Source: Cephalothrix simula (taxonomy: Eukaryota > Nemertea > Palaeonemertea > Archinemertea > Cephalotrichidae). From it: a stretch of DNA of 10,189 nucleotides. The position numbers were made by a program, and so were the translations under genes. The stretch is taken from assembly GCA_035591015.1 (NCBI GenBank), contig JAXIUW010232730.1, positions 1-10,189 on the forward strand, read 5' to 3'. Positions within the stretch are counted from its first letter, which is position 1, and the number at the start of each line of letters is the position of its first letter. Positions 6,971-10,189 of the stretch are shown here, one piece after another. The notes below the pieces were generated by a model. That model had not been told where the DNA came from. It did no database searches and worked only from the letters and a program-made list of their open reading frames with translations.

Positions 6971-7188
6971 ACCCGAACAGAAACTATTTTTGGAACTTTG
7001 TCCTTCAAAATTCAAAGTTTGGATCAAAATCTTTCAAAGTGAGCTCCATGTATAATTCCTGTTGATAATATGATGGTTTATTTGAAATAATATCTTTAGA
7101 ACTTTATTTTGTCAGGATGACTTTGAAAACATAGGTAAATTAGTCCAAACTTTGAATTTTGAAGGACAATATTAGTTTCTGTTCAGGG
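6971..7188. mobile_element. Second palindromic element (MITE-like)
   Basis: The left arm (6971-7023: CCCGAACAGAAACTA..., GTCCTTCAAAATTCAAAGTT, TGGA) returns as its reverse complement at 7144-7188. The inner 23 bases, starting TCCAAACTTTGAATTTTGAA, match perfectly; then a 10-base gap, then TAGTTTCTGTTC matches again. The pairing continues inward weakly (TTTCAAAGT at 7032 against ACTTTGAAA at 7119). The loop is about 80-120 bp with no ORF. It lies 41 bp from the previous palindrome. Confidence 0.72.
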
Positions 7189-7857
7189 TTTCGGGAATAC
7201 ATCTATTTTTGTGTTTTTATACCATATTGGCGGATAATTTATGGTACATGTATTTATACTATTGGATAAATATTCCGGAAATAATTTTCAGGAAATTATG
7301 TGTATATATTTCCCTATACTATGGGGCAGGAGGTACCCCTGGGGATGAAATGTATGGAAATCTTGCTTCGAAGGTCGTCAGAACTGAGTACCCTCACTGT
7401 CTAGTATTTTCTCCAATTCACTGCGGATGATTAGTACGATGTATTGTGCGTCCGATTGCAAATTTTCTTATATTTTTTTTAATGCCGTATCAATACTCAT
7501 TTGGAAAAGGCTCATTCTTTTCAATTGAAATCATTGGTTTCTGTTTCAATTGAACGACGTTATGTTTAACTTCAGGTTTAAGCTGTTCTCAGGAAAGTGA
7601 AAATTTTTGCCGCTAGGGGCCAAACAGCTGGCCAAAGTATTTTCTTTCAAAATATACCCCAATTTTTGGGAGATTTTCTTCCACATATCTGACGATTTTC
7701 CATATTCTTATTTTCCGTACATTTATGTTTTAATAGGAGGTAGGTGCAAATGCTGCTAGCGAAAGAAACAAAGGGGGGCTTTATTTGTTTTGAAAATTGG
7801 ACATTACTTAGAGACTCTAAGTCAAACTGAGATTTATTTTATCGTTTTTACTAAAGT

Positions 7858-8061
7858 GATAAACAATTCTGTAAAGTGATGTACTTTCATGATCATGCAG
7901 ATCAAGGTGATAGTAATAAAGATATCAATTACCTTTTGAATTGTTTTTTGGATTTCTTTTTTAATCCAGAAAGAAATCGAGTCAGTTGCCGGAAATCTGT
8001 CATAAAATTGATCCTCTGGAATAATGATACAAGTAATGTAATAAAAACTCTTTTAAAATAA
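7858..8061 (+). CDS. Doubtful small ORF or terminal-exon remnant with poly(A) signals
   Basis: The open frame runs from after a TAA at 7852 to the TAA at 8059-8061, and the first ATG is at 7879. The product looks protein-like (FCKVMYFHDHADQGDSNKD, then INYLLNCFLDFFFNPERNR, CRKSVIKLILWNND) rather than random AT translation. Two AATAAA signals overlap its stop (8057-8062 and 8061-8066). A weak acceptor (TTTTTACTAAAG) ends at 7856. I recognise no family. It could be a terminal exon, a decayed gene piece or chance. Confidence 0.25.
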   Translation, partial: DKQFCKVMYFHDHADQGDSNKDINYLLNCFLDFFFNPERNRVSCRKSVIKLILWNNDTSNVIKTLLK

Positions 8062-8081
8062 ATAAAAACTATTTTAAAATA
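8041..8081. repeat. 20-bp tandem duplication ATAAAAACT(C/A)TTTTAAAATA
   Basis: Copies at 8041-8060 and 8062-8081 differ at one base. The duplication spans the end of the small ORF and doubles the AATAAA signal. Confidence 0.85.
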
Positions 8082-8222
8082 CTTGATGCGAAAAGGGTGT
8101 TTCGCAAAAATATACCAGACTCTGTAATAAGGGTGTCCAACTCCCGACCATTTTGTTTTTACTCTCGCCTACTTTTCCATACTCTAGTGAACGAGAGGAT
8201 TTCTCTCCTACCGTCGAAAAAT

Positions 8223-8325
8223 ACTAGTTCGAAATACACAACGAGGAGGTATGAGAACAGATGTTTTTGAACAAACTAGTTCGAAATACACAACGAGGGA
8301 GAACAGATGAACAGATTTTTTTAAC
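8223..8325. repeat. 52-bp tandem duplication beginning ACTAGTTCGAAATACACAAC
   Basis: A 24-base segment at 8223-8246 is repeated exactly at 8275-8298. The following GAGAACAGATG...TTTTT..AACAAACTA parts also align with indels. Confidence 0.85.
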
Positions 8326-8453
8326 AAACTAACTTTTCCATGAAACCCAAACTCAAATATTTTTGGAAATTAAACGAATAAGGGTCATTACAACGCCATC
8401 AGGTGACCTCTTATAACCATAAAATAATTATTATACAGACAAAATAAACGATT

Positions 8454-8939
8454 ACACATATGGATGGAAAATTAGATGAGGCATGGTTTGATGTTTTTGG
8501 ACCAAAAATTAAGTTCGGCGAACCCAATTTTGAAAATGTTTTGAGTAGATTCGGGTAAAACAGCGGTACACCCCTATCAGTCATAAACCTAAGTGAGTCC
8601 CCCGGGTTTTACATATCCTTTCCATCAATGTATAGTTTATGGGGGGTTCTATTATATTGTTTTCCAAAAATCAAAAAAATAATTTCTTTTGGACATTTTT
8701 AAACACCACCCTCCACCTGGAAGTGGTAGGGAAATAAAACTCTTTGCATGTGCTTTCCAATAATATATAGGTTATGGGGATTATATACATGTACCTCTAA
8801 TATGAGAAACGATAATTCACAACTTTATTTTACCGGTGCGGCGGGGCAGGGGGGCAACGAGACCCTTGTAGCAAGGTTGACGGGGACCGGGTAGCTAACA
8901 CCAAGTCATGCCTCAACCAATTCTTCCATCCATTTGTGT
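8454..8939. mobile_element. Possible element with inverted ends and internal duplication
   Basis: The ACACATATGGATGGAAAATT...GAGGCATG end (8454-8485) appears inverted at 8906-8939, giving about 34-bp TIR-like ends around a 486-bp interval. Inside, CCTTTCCATCAATGTATAGTTTATGGGG (about 8616-8645) is partly repeated as GCTTTCCAATAATATATAGGTTATGGGG (about 8752-8779). The third copy in the window (964-997) shows that the end sequence is dispersed. No ORF is present. Confidence 0.5.
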
Positions 8940-9017
8940 ACTCAAAGTATATAAATTCCAAACGTCTCTATAGAGGACTGTGAACGTAATTTTCTAGAAA
9001 TTTTTAATACATAATTT

Positions 9018-9023
9018 TCTTTA
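9018..9023 (-). terminator. Poly(A) signal of the BUD23-like gene
   Basis: On the minus strand the stop TAG (9029-9027) is followed by AAATAAAG, which contains a canonical AATAAA. It would give an extremely short 3' UTR. This supports the frame ending here without another exon. Confidence 0.5.
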
Positions 9024-9026
9024 TTT

Positions 9027-9758
9027 CTAAGAATTTTTGCTTAGACATAAAAATATTTTTTTACCCCTACATGAAATAGGGTAAGTTACCACTAAAGCAC
9101 TGTCAAAGTTAACGGATTTTAAAACCGTAACAATTAACTTCAGTTCCTGTAAATCATTTACATAGAATTGAATTACAGCTCTCCCATTTTTAGTTAGAAT
9201 ATTGTAAAGATTTTGAAAAATCTTCGACAATTTTAAATAAGCAATCTTTTCATCTACAAATGCCCACTGCAAGGCGGATATAGAAATTGCGGCATCAAAT
9301 ATTTGATGTCTAATCGGAAATGTCTTGAAAACATCCATTCTGATACGAGAAAAGTTCGAATTTTTACTAATTAAAAGCATATGGTTACTAAGATCGCATC
9401 CAATAACAAATGGACTACCTGGTAAGAAGTTATCAGTTGTTTGCCCACAACCTAGGTCAACTATGAGCTTTGGATATTTATCAAAATTCAGTAAGCTTAT
9501 TGCTTTTTGTCTCAACTTATCTTGAATAAAGGACATTCTGTTGTACTTTTCGGATTCACATTTTGAATAATAATTATAATCTCCTTTATACTCCGGCTTA
9601 CGTATTTTCCTAATGGATTCATTTTGTAAACCTAATGCACAAAGTGTTTTTTCTAGATGTTCGACTGGAATCCACTCTAAATTTTTCGTATTAGTCCGGT
9701 TTAATATAACCATAAATTCAATAGACTGTTTCTGACAGCAAAAGAAATTGGATTTCAT
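9027..9758 (-). CDS. BUD23: BUD23/WBSCR22-like 18S rRNA guanine-N7 methyltransferase, divergent
   Basis: A 243-residue single-exon frame. From family knowledge, BUD23 uses S-adenosylmethionine to make one m7G in 18S rRNA during 40S maturation in the nucleus, with TRMT112 as partner. The match runs in order: YYSKCESEKYN (63-73), SAM motif I VDLGCG (100-105), GCDLS (120-124) with the acidic ribose-binding Asp, FDAAISISALQW (154-165, the hallmark motif), VIQFYV (195-200), FDSALVVTYP (218-227) and KKIFLCL (233-239). Oddities are GQTTDN in place of the usual GSGLSG after motif I, about 50 extra N-terminal residues, and no basic C-terminal tail (usual length about 280). An alternative start is Met16 (codon at 9713-9711). 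TAG is followed at once by AATAAA. An acceptor-like TTATTTTCCAG lies just before the ATG, so a 5' non-coding exon is possible. Confidence 0.82.
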   Translation of the reverse strand: MKSNFFCCQKQSIEFMVILNRTNTKNLEWIPVEHLEKTLCALGLQNESIRKIRKPEYKGDYNYYSKCESEKYNRMSFIQDKLRQKAISLLNFDKYPKLIVDLGCGQTTDNFLPGSPFVIGCDLSNHMLLISKNSNFSRIRMDVFKTFPIRHQIFDAAISISALQWAFVDEKIAYLKLSKIFQNLYNILTKNGRAVIQFYVNDLQELKLIVTVLKSVNFDSALVVTYPISCRGKKIFLCLSKNS

Positions 9759-10189
9759 TATCTGGAAAATAAATTACAATACCGTGAGCGGACGACCTCC
9801 AATTAAAAAAAAACAAAAAACAGATTTCAATTATTATACAATGTGTTCCCATAAATTGTAAAAATCTATTTCACGCTTCAATCCAAGCATGATATCATTT
9901 TTAGTTCTGCTTAATTGAATTATGATTTGCGTCAGAATGTTTTGTATCATCAGTTCAAATCCCGTCTAAAAATCTTGAACAAAGATCTTCATAATCTTCA
10001 TAACAAAGTTATGAATTTTTTAAATAACTGAAGTCAAGGTTTTAAATCGGCACATAGAAATCCTATTATAAAACATAGACACAATTTTTTCAAAATTCGA
10101 TAAAAATAATAATAATTTTTTAAAACAGAAACTGATATAGTTTTTCTTTTGTCCTCTTTCATTTGCATATCTTGATTTTGAATAAATAA
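9759..10189. other. AT-rich sequence upstream of the BUD23-like gene
   Basis: No ORF or exon is recognised. It contains an A-rich run (about 9804-9820), a perfect 8-bp hairpin TTCATAAC-AAA-GTTATGAA (9997-10015) and a short AAT run (about 10106-10116). It is presumably the 5' flank or first intron of the minus-strand gene. No TATA-type promoter stands out from the general AT richness. Confidence 0.6.

Larger units (their letters stand above)
6513..9026. other. Repeat-rich interval between exon F and the BUD23-like gene
   Basis: Probably intron or 3' flank of the + strand gene. It holds two palindromic MITE-like elements, a small doubtful ORF and several direct repeats. No convincing next exon of the coiled-coil gene was found here. 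Confidence 0.6.

Noticed and set aside
7115-7133. 19-nt micro-exon between TTGTCAG and GTAAAT
   Set aside because: It lies inside the second palindrome, the phase does not fit exon F, and the size is implausible.
7209-7430. 73-residue + strand frame after the second palindrome
   Set aside because: Tyr/Ile-rich translation of AT-rich DNA with no motif, splice support or poly(A) signal.

Overview
This is nuclear DNA from a eukaryote, most likely an invertebrate animal. It is AT-rich, has few long open frames, carries classic GT-AG introns and holds many short mobile-element remnants. I cannot place the species.

Left two thirds (about 1-6512, + strand): an internal part of one multi-exon gene. 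Six exons (750-862, 2074-2166, 2295-2435, 3225-3574, 4701-4795, 6408-6512) join in one continuous open frame of 897 nt (299 codons). Every junction keeps phase and every splice site is GT-AG. A seventh, very short exon at 16-45 is possible. The encoded piece starts with a charged coiled coil, passes through a Ser/Thr/Tyr- and SP-rich disordered linker, has two more short helices, and ends in a leucine/charge-rich helix. This layout and the last exon resemble centrosomal/ciliary coiled-coil proteins; MPHOSPH9 (MPP9) is my best but tentative guess. Neither the true start nor the stop codon is in the window.

The introns are full of repeats. These are a degenerate direct repeat flanking a TTCTTTCG-type tandem array (160-670), a retroposon-like piece ending in AATAAA and (ATCT)4 (about 1259-1492), and a TIR element with a hairpin and telomere-like core (1539-1893). 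There is also a TTTTACA minisatellite (2196-2263), a striking CpG-rich array of GCAAGT/TCGCGA words on both strands (about 3660-4600), and a second diverged copy of the retroposon-like repeat (about 5780-5905).

Right third (6513-10189): two adjacent palindromic MITE-like elements (6723-6929, with three perfect TGACGTCA sites, and about 6971-7188), a doubtful small ORF with overlapping poly(A) signals (7858-8061), more repeats (8223-8325, 8454-8939), and one clear gene on the minus strand (9027-9758). That gene encodes a 243-residue, intronless, divergent member of the BUD23/WBSCR22 18S rRNA m7G methyltransferase family. It lacks the usual basic C-terminal tail and has an altered SAM loop. If the + strand gene continues past the window, this gene lies antisense inside its intron.
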